A stretch of 64,000 nucleotides of DNA, taken from assembly GCF_009467805.1 (NCBI RefSeq), contig NZ_WIAY01000011.1, positions 1 to 64,000 of the forward strand, given 5' to 3'. Shown here piece after piece: positions 44,015-52,103 of the stretch. The notes under the pieces are model-generated. The model worked only from the letters and a program-made list of their open reading frames with translations, was not told the DNA's origin and ran no database searches. Numbering within the stretch: position 1 is the first letter of the stretch; each line of letters opens with the position of its first letter. The stretch comes from Stenotrophomonas nematodicola (GTDB lineage: Bacteria > Pseudomonadota > Gammaproteobacteria > Xanthomonadales > Xanthomonadaceae). Both the position numbers and the translations under genes were made by a program.

Positions 44015-44557
44015 TTACCGCGACTTCGGTGCGGCCGTCTCTTCGTTGACGATCGCTTCCAGGTCCTTCTGCAGGTCCACGAACAGCGGCTGCATCTTGT
44101 CCTGGACGGCGACCATCACGTTCTGCATCAGCGCCGGCGTCTTGTCGAGCAGGCTCTGCCCGGCCGAGCTCTCGTAGAACTCGGCCATCGCCAGCACGTC
44201 TTCCTTGCTGAAGGTCTTCTTGTACAGGTCCACGTACATCGGCCGCAGCTGCTGCCACGACAGCGCCTGGCGGATGGTCTGGTTGGTGCGCTGTTCGATC
44301 CGCCGCAGCTGCGCCTGCTGCGCTTCGTCGAGCTGGCGCTGCGAGGCCACCTGGACGAACTGCTGGCGCTGCATCGCCTCGATCTGCGGCAACATGGTGT
44401 CGAGCATGCTCTGCGCGCGCGAGGCGGCCAGCAGGCGGTTGATGTCGGCGTCCGACGGGGGCGCGGCGATGGCCGGGCCAATCGCAGCCAGCCCCAGCAC
44501 CACGGCCAGGGCGAAACGGGTCAGGCCACGACGGGCCGGCGGATGGATCGAAAGCAT
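44015..44557 (-). CDS. Exported DUF2059 domain protein
   Basis: The 180-residue product has a signal peptide (about residues 1-31, ending AIAAP). A helical mature domain follows, with LLAASRAQSMLDTMLPQIEA and VLAMAEFYESSAGQSLLDK, the DUF2059 pattern. The function is unknown; the domain is common in periplasmic proteins of proteobacteria. It is divergent from arfB, with 138 bases between the starts. Confidence 0.86.
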   Translation of the reverse strand: MLSIHPPARRGLTRFALAVVLGLAAIGPAIAAPPSDADINRLLAASRAQSMLDTMLPQIEAMQRQQFVQVASQRQLDEAQQAQLRRIEQRTNQTIRQALSWQQLRPMYVDLYKKTFSKEDVLAMAEFYESSAGQSLLDKTPALMQNVMVAVQDKMQPLFVDLQKDLEAIVNEETAAPKSR

Positions 44558-44682
44558 GTGCGGGGCATCCTGCAGTGCATGGAACCCGGAGCATACCTCC
44601 CAGGCCGTCATCAGGCGGTAGTTTGAGGACGTTATCGGCCTCATCGGAGATGTTGCAGTCGCCCCGCAGGCGGTGCCCCCCT

Positions 44683-44688
44683 TACAAT
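44683..44688 (+). promoter_or_regulatory. Candidate leaderless -10 box of arfB
   Basis: TACAAT is followed by GCGGCGC and the ATG at 44696, a 7-nt spacing with no Shine-Dalgarno sequence. It overlaps an in-frame ATG at 44687, which is therefore less likely to be used. Confidence 0.42.
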
Positions 44689-44695
44689 GCGGCGC

Positions 44696-45127
44696 ATGGG
44701 AACCGGGCCGATCACCGTCAGCGCGCACTTGTCGATTCCGGATACGGAGATCGTCGAGCGTTTCGTGCGCGCCAGCGGGGCCGGTGGGCAGAACGTCAAC
44801 AAGGTCTCCACCGCGGTGGAACTGCGCTTCGACGTGGCCAACTCGCCGTCCCTGCCCGAACCGCTGCGCACGCGCCTGCTGGCCCGGCGTGACCGGCGCA
44901 TGACCGGCGAGGGCGTGCTGGTCATCGACGCCCAGCGTTTCCGCACCCAGGACCGCAACCGCGAGGACGCGCGCGAGCGCCTGGCCGCCTTCATCCAGGC
45001 CAGCCTCAGCGTGCCCAAGCCACGGGTGGCCACCAAGCCCTCGTATGGCGCGAAGCTGCGTCGCCTGGATGAAAAAAAGGGCCGCGCGCAGATCAAGCGC
45101 GGGCGCACCACACGCAATTGGGAGTGA
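44696..45127 (+). CDS. arfB: ArfB, alternative ribosome-rescue peptidyl-tRNA hydrolase
   Basis: The 143-residue protein rescues stalled ribosomes by hydrolysing peptidyl-tRNA. The GGQ motif is in RASGAGGQNVNKVSTAVE. The basic C-terminal tail (KPSYGAKLRRLDEKK to RGRTTRNW) would enter the empty mRNA channel. The length matches ArfB and not full release factors. ATG 44696 is chosen because a TACAAT box lies 7 nt upstream. Confidence 0.92.
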   Translation: MGTGPITVSAHLSIPDTEIVERFVRASGAGGQNVNKVSTAVELRFDVANSPSLPEPLRTRLLARRDRRMTGEGVLVIDAQRFRTQDRNREDARERLAAFIQASLSVPKPRVATKPSYGAKLRRLDEKKGRAQIKRGRTTRNWE

Positions 45128-45131
45128 TCGC

Positions 45132-45734
45132 TTGAACAACCGAAGTCCGCTGTTGCCGGCCGTTCCGCCCAACATGCCGCAGGTCAAACCCAACCGCTTC
45201 CTGCGCTGGCTGGCCCGCTGCACGCTGCGCCTGGGCGGCTGGAAAGTGGTCGGCACCTTCCCGGACCTGCCCAAGCTGGTCTTCATCGTGGCCCCGCATT
45301 CCTCCAACTGGGACGGGTTCTGGGGCATGGCCGCCAAGATCGCGCTGGGCATGCAGGTCAAAGTGCTCGGCAAGGCCTCGCTGTTCTGGTGGCCGCTGTC
45401 ACCGCTGCTGCGTGCCCTTGGCGTGATTCCGCTGGACCGCAGTTCGCCGCAGGGTACTGTCGAGCAGGCCGTCAGCCTGATCAAGGGCTCCGAGCGCATG
45501 TGGTACGCCATCACCCCCGAAGGCACCCGCAAGGCGGTGACCCACTGGAAGGCCGGCTTCCTGAAGATCGCGCGGATGGCCGACGTGCCGGTGCTGGCCG
45601 CGTACTTCCACTACCCCGAGAAGACCATCGGGATCGGCCCGCTGTTCTACTCCAGCGGCGACGATGCCGCCGACATGGCGGCCATCCGTGAGTACTACCG
45701 CCCCTGGCAGGGCAAGAACCGCGGCACCGTCTGA
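45132..45734 (+). CDS. PlsC-like acyltransferase family protein
   Basis: The 200-residue product has the HX4D acyltransferase motif in APHSSNWDGFWG and the later block PEGTRKAVTHWKAGF (EGTR). This matches the short, lipid-modifying branch of the lysophosphatidate acyltransferase superfamily. The acceptor is unknown. The TTG start at 45132 has a good Shine-Dalgarno sequence, GGAG, 7 nt upstream; an ATG at 45174 would leave a shorter N terminus. It lies 4 bases after arfB and is probably co-transcribed with it. Confidence 0.85.
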   Translation: MNNRSPLLPAVPPNMPQVKPNRFLRWLARCTLRLGGWKVVGTFPDLPKLVFIVAPHSSNWDGFWGMAAKIALGMQVKVLGKASLFWWPLSPLLRALGVIPLDRSSPQGTVEQAVSLIKGSERMWYAITPEGTRKAVTHWKAGFLKIARMADVPVLAAYFHYPEKTIGIGPLFYSSGDDAADMAAIREYYRPWQGKNRGTV

Positions 45735-45876
45735 GCGCCGCCCGGCCCCGCCCGCGCGGGTGCCGGGGCGTGCACAGCCAGACGCCACGTCCGGCACATG
45801 CTGCCCACGGGCAATCGGAGTAGGGTGATCGGCTGTGGTTGTCCGCCGCCGCACCCCCTTCCAAGGAGCCCGTTTC

Positions 45877-48033
45877 ATGTCGCGTACCGTAGTTTTGGCC
45901 GCTGCCATCAGCCTGGCGCTGGCGGCTTGTTCCGGCAAGGAGTCCACCCCCGTGACCGATACCCAGAGCCCCGCCGCGCAGCCGCCGGCCGAGGCCTCCA
46001 CCAATCCCCTGTTGAGCGCCAGCACGCTGCCGTTCCAGGCGCCGCCATTCGACAGGATCAAGGACAGCGACTACCTGCCGGCCTTCAATGAAGGCATGAA
46101 GCAGCACCTGGCCGAGGTCCGCAGGATCGCCGACAACCCCGAGCCGGCCACCTTCGACAACACCATCGAAGCGCTGGAGCGCAGCGGCGAAACCCTGAAC
46201 CGCGTGTCGCGCATCTTCTTCGGCCTGGTCCAGGCCGATACCAACGACGCGCGCCAGAAGATCCAGGAAGAAGTGGCGCCCAGGCTGGCCGAGCACCAGG
46301 ACGAGATCAACCTCGACCCGAAGCTGTTTGCCCGCATCAAGACTGTGTACGACCAGCGCGACGCCCTTGGCCTGGACCCGGTGCAGAAGCGCCTGGTCGA
46401 GCGTGATTACCAGGAATTCGTCCGCGCCGGCGCGCAGCTCAACGATGCCGACAAGGCCTCCCTGCGCAAGCTCAACGTGGAAGAAACCACGCTGGCCACG
46501 CAGTTCCACACCCGACTGGTCGCCGCGACCGCCGCCGGTGCCGTGGTCGTCGATGACAAGGCCAAGCTGGCCGGCCTGGACGAGGATGCGATCAACACCG
46601 CCGCCGCCGACGCCAAGGACCGCAAGCTGGACGGCAAGTACGTGCTGCCGCTGCAGAACACCACCCAGCAGCCGGTGCTGGCCTCGCTGAGCGACCGCGA
46701 CCAGCGCGCCGCCGTGCTCAAGGCGTCGGAAACCCGCGCCGAGAAGGGCGATGCCAACGACACCCGGCAGACCGTCCAGCGCCTGGCCCAGCTGCGTGCG
46801 CAGAAGGCCAAGCTGCTTGGCTTTGACAACTACGCCGCCTACAGCCTGGCCGACCAGATGGCCAAGACCCCGGCCGCCGCGCTCAAGCTGCTGACTGACA
46901 CCGTGCCGGCCGCCACCGCCAAGGCACGCGGCGAAATCGCCGAAATGCAGAAGGTCATCGACGCGCAGAAGGGCGGGTTCAAACTCGCCGCCTCGGACTG
47001 GGACTTCTACGCCGAACAGGTACGCAAGGCCCAGTACGATCTGGACGAGTCGCAGATCAAGCCGTACTTCGAAATGGACAACGTGCTGCAGAACGGCGTC
47101 TTCTACGCCGCCACCCAGCTCTACGGCATCACCTTTAAGCCGCGCACCGACATCCCGACCTACCACCCGGACATGAAGGTCTATGAGGTGTTCGACAAGG
47201 ACGGCACCTCGCTGGCGCTGTTCTACACCGATTACTTCAAGCGCGACAGCAAGTCCGGTGGCGCCTGGATGGACGTGTTCGTCGAGCAGGACGGTCTGAC
47301 CGGCGCCAAGCCGGTGGTCTACAACGTGTGCAACTTCACCAAGCCCGCCGCCGGCCAGCCCGCGCTGCTCAGCTTCGATGACGTGACCACGATGTTCCAC
47401 GAGTTCGGCCATGCGCTGCACGGCATGTTCTCGAAGGTGAAGTACCCGTCCATTGCCGGCACCAGCACCTCGCGCGACTTCGTCGAGTTCCCCTCGCAGT
47501 TCAACGAGCACTGGGCGCTGGACCCCAAGGTGTTCGCCAACTACGCCAAGAACTACAAGACCGGCGAACCGATGCCGCAGGCCCTGGTCGACAAGATCCT
47601 CAAGGCACGCACCTTCAACCAGGGCTACGCGACCACCGAGTACCTCTCGGCCGCGCTGCTCGACCTGGCCTGGCACACCCAGCCGGCCGACGCGCCGCTG
47701 CAGGACGTGGCGCCGTTTGAAGCGGCCGCGCTGAAGAAGTACAAGGTCGACCTGGCGCAGGTGCCGCCGCGCTACCGCACCACCTACTTCGACCACATCT
47801 GGGGCGGCGGCTATTCGGCCGGCTACTACGCCTACTTCTGGGCCGAAGTGCTCGACCATGACACCTTCGAGTGGTTCAAGGAACATGGCGGCCTGACCCC
47901 GGAAAACGGCCAGGTGTTCCGCGACAAGATCCTCTCGCGCGGCAACAGCGTCGAACTGGCCGACCTCTACCGCGAATTCCGCGGCAAGGACCCGTCGGTC
48001 GAACCGCTGCTGGTCAACCGCGGCCTGAAGTGA
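45877..48033 (+). CDS. dcp: Peptidyl-dipeptidase Dcp, lipoprotein form
   Basis: The 718-residue M3 family metallopeptidase removes C-terminal dipeptides. The zinc motif HEFGH is at 508-512 (TTMFHEFGHALHGMF), with the third ligand Glu in the following helix (SRDFVEFPSQFNEHW). The N terminus is a lipoprotein signal ending in the lipobox LALAAC and a Pro/Thr linker, so the enzyme should be anchored in the envelope. The start has SD AAGGAG. A strong hairpin follows at 48053-48080. Confidence 0.93.
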   Translation: MSRTVVLAAAISLALAACSGKESTPVTDTQSPAAQPPAEASTNPLLSASTLPFQAPPFDRIKDSDYLPAFNEGMKQHLAEVRRIADNPEPATFDNTIEALERSGETLNRVSRIFFGLVQADTNDARQKIQEEVAPRLAEHQDEINLDPKLFARIKTVYDQRDALGLDPVQKRLVERDYQEFVRAGAQLNDADKASLRKLNVEETTLATQFHTRLVAATAAGAVVVDDKAKLAGLDEDAINTAAADAKDRKLDGKYVLPLQNTTQQPVLASLSDRDQRAAVLKASETRAEKGDANDTRQTVQRLAQLRAQKAKLLGFDNYAAYSLADQMAKTPAAALKLLTDTVPAATAKARGEIAEMQKVIDAQKGGFKLAASDWDFYAEQVRKAQYDLDESQIKPYFEMDNVLQNGVFYAATQLYGITFKPRTDIPTYHPDMKVYEVFDKDGTSLALFYTDYFKRDSKSGGAWMDVFVEQDGLTGAKPVVYNVCNFTKPAAGQPALLSFDDVTTMFHEFGHALHGMFSKVKYPSIAGTSTSRDFVEFPSQFNEHWALDPKVFANYAKNYKTGEPMPQALVDKILKARTFNQGYATTEYLSAALLDLAWHTQPADAPLQDVAPFEAAALKKYKVDLAQVPPRYRTTYFDHIWGGGYSAGYYAYFWAEVLDHDTFEWFKEHGGLTPENGQVFRDKILSRGNSVELADLYREFRGKDPSVEPLLVNRGLK

Positions 48034-48052
48034 TCCGGTAGGCAGCGCACGT

Positions 48053-48080
48053 CGAACGGCAGGGGAAACCCTGCCGTTCG
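48053..48080. terminator. Perfect 12-bp hairpin with GAAA loop after dcp
   Basis: CGAACGGCAGGG, loop GAAA, CCCTGCCGTTCG. A GNRA tetraloop caps a perfect stem with no T tract. It sits between converging dcp and the dehydroquinase-like gene and may mark the 3' end of both. Confidence 0.65.
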
Positions 48081-48105
48081 TACATCCGGCATCACCATCG
48101 CGCAA

Positions 48106-48555
48106 TCACGTTCCCACGTGCACGCCTTCGCGCAGCTCGCTGCAGCCCAGGTGATCCAGCGCGATCTCCAGTGCGTGCACGTAGCTCTGCGCGCAGTAGC
48201 CGTGCGCCACGCCGATACGCTGGCCGGCATCGGCCGGCAGGCAGGCTTCCGGCGTGCGGGCGTCATCGTCATGGACTTCCACGTACGGGTTGCGCAGGTG
48301 CGGCAGCAGCCGCTGCAGGCGCACGCTGCCCACGCACGCACCCGGGTCGAGCAGTGTGACCTCGCCCCGGCTGTGGTCGGCCACGCGCAGGGCGTCCAGC
48401 AGTTCCTGTTCCGACCCGCAGGCGCGGATCGCCACGGTGGTACCGGCGTCGATCGCGCGGTGCACCAGCGATTTGAGCACCGGCGCCGGCAGCGGCACCG
48501 CCGTGCGGATCAGCGCGCCACTGGCTTCCGGGCCACGGATGATGAAAATCGACAT
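48106..48555 (-). CDS. Divergent type II dehydroquinase-like protein (second of tandem pair)
   Basis: The 149-residue protein follows the AroQ (type II 3-dehydroquinase) fold pattern. IFIIRGPEASGAL stands for the catalytic LNGPNLNLLG, GSEQELLDALR for SNHEGELID, TLLDPGACVGSVRLQRLL for IINPGAYTHTSVALRDAL, and NPYVEVHDDDAR for PFIEVHLSN. GVAHGYCAQSYVHALEIAL matches the AroQ C-terminal helix. The catalytic Arg-Tyr loop after GPN and the His of the RExFRHxS motif are missing (TPEACLPADA instead). I infer a pseudoenzyme with a retained fold; its ligand is unknown. It lies 3 bases after the upstream paralogue and probably forms an operon with it. Confidence 0.62.
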   Translation of the reverse strand: MSIFIIRGPEASGALIRTAVPLPAPVLKSLVHRAIDAGTTVAIRACGSEQELLDALRVADHSRGEVTLLDPGACVGSVRLQRLLPHLRNPYVEVHDDDARTPEACLPADAGQRIGVAHGYCAQSYVHALEIALDHLGCSELREGVHVGT

Positions 48556-48558
48556 GGC

Positions 48559-48975
48559 TCAGGCACTCCCCACGGCGGGCTGCAGGCGTCGTGCGGCGAT
48601 CGCCAGTGACAGCCGGCAGGCTTCCTCGCGGCTGCGGCCACACACCACCCGTGCAGCCGGCGCATGCTGCGGATGCAGGCGGTCATCAAGCGCGTCATCG
48701 TCGTTGCTGGCCATCTCGATGTACGGCGCCGGCAGCGCGTCCAGCGCCGCGCGCACCGCTGCGCCGTACCGGGCCCACTGCGGAGCCGCCACGGCGGTGG
48801 TTGCGATCAGCACCCAGGCCGGGCGGCTGCGTCGTGCGGCATGCAGGCAGCGCACCAGCGCCGGCAGCGAGTCGCAGTCATGGCAGGCCAGGCGGTGCCC
48901 GGCGACCCGGGCAGGCAGCGGCGCGGCATCCGGCGCCGCGCTCGGCGGCGTGTGCCGGATCAGCAGGATGGTCAT
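48559..48975 (-). CDS. Divergent type II dehydroquinase-like protein (first of tandem pair)
   Basis: The 138-residue protein resembles its downstream neighbour and, more distantly, AroQ. ILLIRHTPPS opens the first strand, and a middle region WVLIATTAVAAPQWARYGAAV follows the GA-HTSVALRDA position. APYIEMASNDDDALDDRLH stands for PFIEVHLSNxxxREFR, and RVVCGRSREEACRLSLAIAA for the GVIxGxGxxGYxLALxA helix. The active-site motifs are lost. Several cysteines (LACHDCD) are extra. SD AGGTG precedes ATG 48975. It is divergent from the signal peptidase gene. No true function can be given. Confidence 0.58.
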   Translation of the reverse strand: MTILLIRHTPPSAAPDAAPLPARVAGHRLACHDCDSLPALVRCLHAARRSRPAWVLIATTAVAAPQWARYGAAVRAALDALPAPYIEMASNDDDALDDRLHPQHAPAARVVCGRSREEACRLSLAIAARRLQPAVGSA

Positions 48976-49152
48976 GGAACACCTCGTTGGAGCGCCCTGC
49001 GGCGCGGTGGGGTCACGATGCGGCCGCAGGCCGTAAAACCGCCATGCCACGGCCGCAGCGGCGGCGTAAATACCGCGTAGCTTTCCGTCGGGCGCCCGGG
49101 AACTTGCCGGCCGCCACCACGGTCACACCGCCACCCCTCACCGAGCGCTGAC

Positions 49153-49785
49153 ATGGATACCCACGCTGCCCGCCCCGCCGCAGGACACAACCGCGTACTG
49201 CATTGGCTGAAGAAGGAAGCGCTGCCGCTGCTGGTGATGCTGGGCCTGCTCGCCGCTGCGCGCGACACCCTGGCCAACCACTATCAGGTGCCCAGCGGTT
49301 CGATGCAGCACACGCTGATGCCCGGCGATCGCGTGGTGGTGGACATGCGCGCCTATGGCCTGCGCCTGCCGTTCACCGACGTGCAGCTGATGGCCACCGG
49401 TACGCCGCAGCGCGGCGATGTGGCCGTGTTCGATTCGCCGCGTGACGGTGTCCGCCTGATCAAACGCATCGCCGCCGTCGGTGGCGACCGGGTCGAACTG
49501 CGCGATGGCCACCTGAGCATCAACGACCGCCCGTTGGCCGACGCCAGCCAGGGCGAGATCGAAGACTTCGGGACCCACCTGGCCCAGCTCGATCTCGGCC
49601 AGGGCGGCGGCCCCGACATCGCCGGCCTGACCGTGCCGGCCGGCAAGGTGCTGATGCTGGGTGACCACCGCGGCAACAGCCTGGATGGCCGCTTCTTCGG
49701 CCTGGTCGAGGCCTCGGCGCTGTACGGCAAGGCCTCGCACGTGTACTGGCGGCGCGGCGACGGGTTCACCTGGCAGGCGCTGTAA
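49153..49785 (+). CDS. lepB: Signal peptidase I
   Basis: The 210-residue membrane protease removes signal peptides. The catalytic Ser50 is in QVPSGSMQHTL and Lys104 in VRLIKRIAAVGGD. The box GDHRGNSLDGRFFG closes the domain. Only one membrane span precedes the catalytic domain (about residues 24-41), so it is shorter than the usual gammaproteobacterial LepB (two spans, more than 250 residues). It may be a second, specialised signal peptidase. lepA and rnc are not adjacent. Confidence 0.9.
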   Translation: MDTHAARPAAGHNRVLHWLKKEALPLLVMLGLLAAARDTLANHYQVPSGSMQHTLMPGDRVVVDMRAYGLRLPFTDVQLMATGTPQRGDVAVFDSPRDGVRLIKRIAAVGGDRVELRDGHLSINDRPLADASQGEIEDFGTHLAQLDLGQGGGPDIAGLTVPAGKVLMLGDHRGNSLDGRFFGLVEASALYGKASHVYWRRGDGFTWQAL

Positions 49786-49959
49786 GCGGCGCATTGCACC
49801 GGCGCGGGTCACCCCTCGCCGGTGGTGACTCGACCAGTATCTGTATTGATATCCGAAACGTCTCAATCCAGACATTCCAGGTTATGGATCGTCCTGTAAC
49901 GGCTGCCTATCCTGACCGCTGACTCTTACGCACCGGCCCGCCCCCTGGGCCCTGACGCA

Positions 49960-51201
49960 ATGAACGGCGACACCGCAGCCCTGACGCCCACCTCCCACAT
50001 CGTGCAGGGCACGCCGGCGTTCCGGCGCACGGCTGCCGCCCTGTTCCTGGCGGGCTTCTCCACCTTCGGTCTGCTCTACACCGTGCAGCCGCTGCTGCCC
50101 GAGTTCAGCCGCCACTTCGGCGTGTCGGCGGCCAGCAGCGCGCTGGCGCTGTCGCTCAGCACCGGCCTGCTGGCGGTGTCGATGCTGATTGCCGGGTTGA
50201 TCTCCGACCGCATCGGCCGGCGCAGTGTGATGGTTGCCGCGCTGCTGGCGTCCAGCGTGCTCTCCCTGGCCACCGCGATGGTGGACGACTGGTCCACCCT
50301 CCTGGTGCTGCGCACGCTGCTCGGCATCGCGCTGAGCGGCGTACCGGCGGTGGGCATGACCTACCTCGCCGAAGAAATGGACAGCCGCGCGCTCGGCCTG
50401 GCGATGGGCCTGTACATCGGCGGCAACGCCATCGGCGGCATGAGCGGGCGCCTCATCGCCGGCATCGTCGCCGACCACTGGGGCTGGCGCTGGGGCATCG
50501 GCGTGGTCTCGTTGATCGCGGTGGCGAGCACGCTGCTGCTGTGGGTCCAACTGCCGCCGTCGCGCCATTTCCAGAGCCGCCGCAGCGGCCTGCGTGAACT
50601 GCCGGCGCGCTGGCGCAGCCTGTTTGCCGACCCCGGCCTGCCGTTGCTGTTCGCCACCGCCTTCGTGCTGATGGGGGTGTTCGTCACCCTCTACAACTAC
50701 CTCGGCTACCACCTGATGGCGCCCCCGTATGGCCTCAGCCAGACCGTGGTCGGCCTGATCTTCAGCGTCTACCTGGTGGGCACCTTCAGCTCGGCATGGA
50801 TGGGGCAGCAGGCCAACCGCTACGGGCGCAGCCGCGTCCTGGGCATCTGCTATGGCCTGATCGCGCTGGGCATCGCGCTGCTGGCGCTGTCGTGGCTGGG
50901 CTGCATGGCCGCCGGCATCGCGATGGTGACCTTCGGCTTCTTCGGCGGGCACTCGGTGGCCAGCAGCTGGGTCGGCAGCCGCGCCGGTGCGATGCGCGCC
51001 GACGCATCGGCGCTGTACCTGTTCGCCTACTACCTCGGCTCCAGCGTGGCCGGCGTACTCGGCGGGGTGTTCTACACGCACTGGGACTGGCTCGGCGTGT
51101 GCGGCTTCGTCGGCGTGCTGACCGTGGCCGGCGCTGCCGTCGCCTGGCGCCTGGGACGCCGTACGCAACCGGCCACCGGCGTGCTCGCGCTCAGCCGCTG
51201 A
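49960..51201 (+). CDS. MFS transporter, YnfM/arabinose-efflux-like
   Basis: The 413-residue protein has 12 predicted membrane spans. The first loop motif is GLISDRIGRRSVM, close to the MFS A-motif, and the second half has WMGQQANRYGRSRV. It resembles the YnfM group of drug/metabolite exporters. The LysR gene to its right is convergent, and their 3' ends overlap by 11 bases (51191-51201), so this regulator may or may not act on it. No strong Shine-Dalgarno sequence is visible before the ATG. Confidence 0.87.
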   Translation: MNGDTAALTPTSHIVQGTPAFRRTAAALFLAGFSTFGLLYTVQPLLPEFSRHFGVSAASSALALSLSTGLLAVSMLIAGLISDRIGRRSVMVAALLASSVLSLATAMVDDWSTLLVLRTLLGIALSGVPAVGMTYLAEEMDSRALGLAMGLYIGGNAIGGMSGRLIAGIVADHWGWRWGIGVVSLIAVASTLLLWVQLPPSRHFQSRRSGLRELPARWRSLFADPGLPLLFATAFVLMGVFVTLYNYLGYHLMAPPYGLSQTVVGLIFSVYLVGTFSSAWMGQQANRYGRSRVLGICYGLIALGIALLALSWLGCMAAGIAMVTFGFFGGHSVASSWVGSRAGAMRADASALYLFAYYLGSSVAGVLGGVFYTHWDWLGVCGFVGVLTVAGAAVAWRLGRRTQPATGVLALSR

Positions 51202-52093
51202 CGTCCTGCAGCAGCCGGGTGAAGTGCGCGATCAACGGTGATGCCGTACCGCGCCGGCAGGCCACGTGGACTTCCGAACTCGCCGCGCGATCGCTGAGCG
51301 CGACGAAGCGCGCACCGTCCACCTGAATGTGGCTGCACGAGGCCGGCAACACCGTAACGCCCAGTCCCGACGCTGCCAGGCTGATCAGCGTCGAGGCCTC
51401 GCCGGCCTCCTGCACGATGCGCGGCGTGAACCCTGCGCTGCGGCACAGCGCGATGACATGATCATGGATGCCGGCACCGACCTCGCGCAGGAAGCCCACG
51501 AACGGCTCATGCGCGAACAGCCGCAACGCCACTGCCGCATCGGCGGGCAGACCGCGCACCAGCGGGTGCTGGTCGTGCACCACCAGCGCCAGTGGATCGC
51601 TGAACAACCGGCGCGACATCAACGGTGCCGGCAGCGCACGTTTGCGGATCAGCCCGACATCCAGCTCGCCGGCCATCAGCGCATCGATCTGCTGGAGGGT
51701 ATTCATCTCGCGCAGCTTCAACTGCACCTGCGGAAACTGCTGGCGGTAAGCGAAGATCGCCCGTGGAATCTGCGTGGACAGCGGCGTGGCGCGGGTCAGC
51801 CCGATGCGCAGTTCGCCGGTTTCGCCGCGCTGCGCGCGCTGGGTGAGGTCGACTGCCTTGTCCATCCGCGCCAGCACCGCGCCGGCCTGCTCCTGCAGCA
51901 CGCGCCCGGCATCGGTGAGTTCCACGCGGCGGTTGGTGCGCAGGAACAGGCGCGCGCCCAGCAGCGTTTCCAACTGACGGATCTGCTGGCTGAGCGGTGG
52001 TTGCGACATCCCCAGCCGCTCGGCGGCGCGGCCGAAGTGAAGGGTATCGGCCACCGCCAGAAAATAGCGCAGGTGGCGCAGTTCGATCGACAT
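51191..52093 (-). CDS. LysR family transcriptional regulator
   Basis: The 300-residue regulator has the N-terminal winged helix-turn-helix (ELRHLRYFLAVADTLHFGRA, then GMSQPPLSQQIRQLE) and a C-terminal effector domain of the BenM/CatM/AlsR type. It follows a second LysR gene by 10 bases on the same strand. The targets are not evident; the convergent MFS gene is one possibility. Confidence 0.9.
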   Translation of the reverse strand: MSIELRHLRYFLAVADTLHFGRAAERLGMSQPPLSQQIRQLETLLGARLFLRTNRRVELTDAGRVLQEQAGAVLARMDKAVDLTQRAQRGETGELRIGLTRATPLSTQIPRAIFAYRQQFPQVQLKLREMNTLQQIDALMAGELDVGLIRKRALPAPLMSRRLFSDPLALVVHDQHPLVRGLPADAAVALRLFAHEPFVGFLREVGAGIHDHVIALCRSAGFTPRIVQEAGEASTLISLAASGLGVTVLPASCSHIQVDGARFVALSDRAASSEVHVACRRGTASPLIAHFTRLLQDVSG

Positions 52094-52103
52094 GGCAGGC
52101 GCG

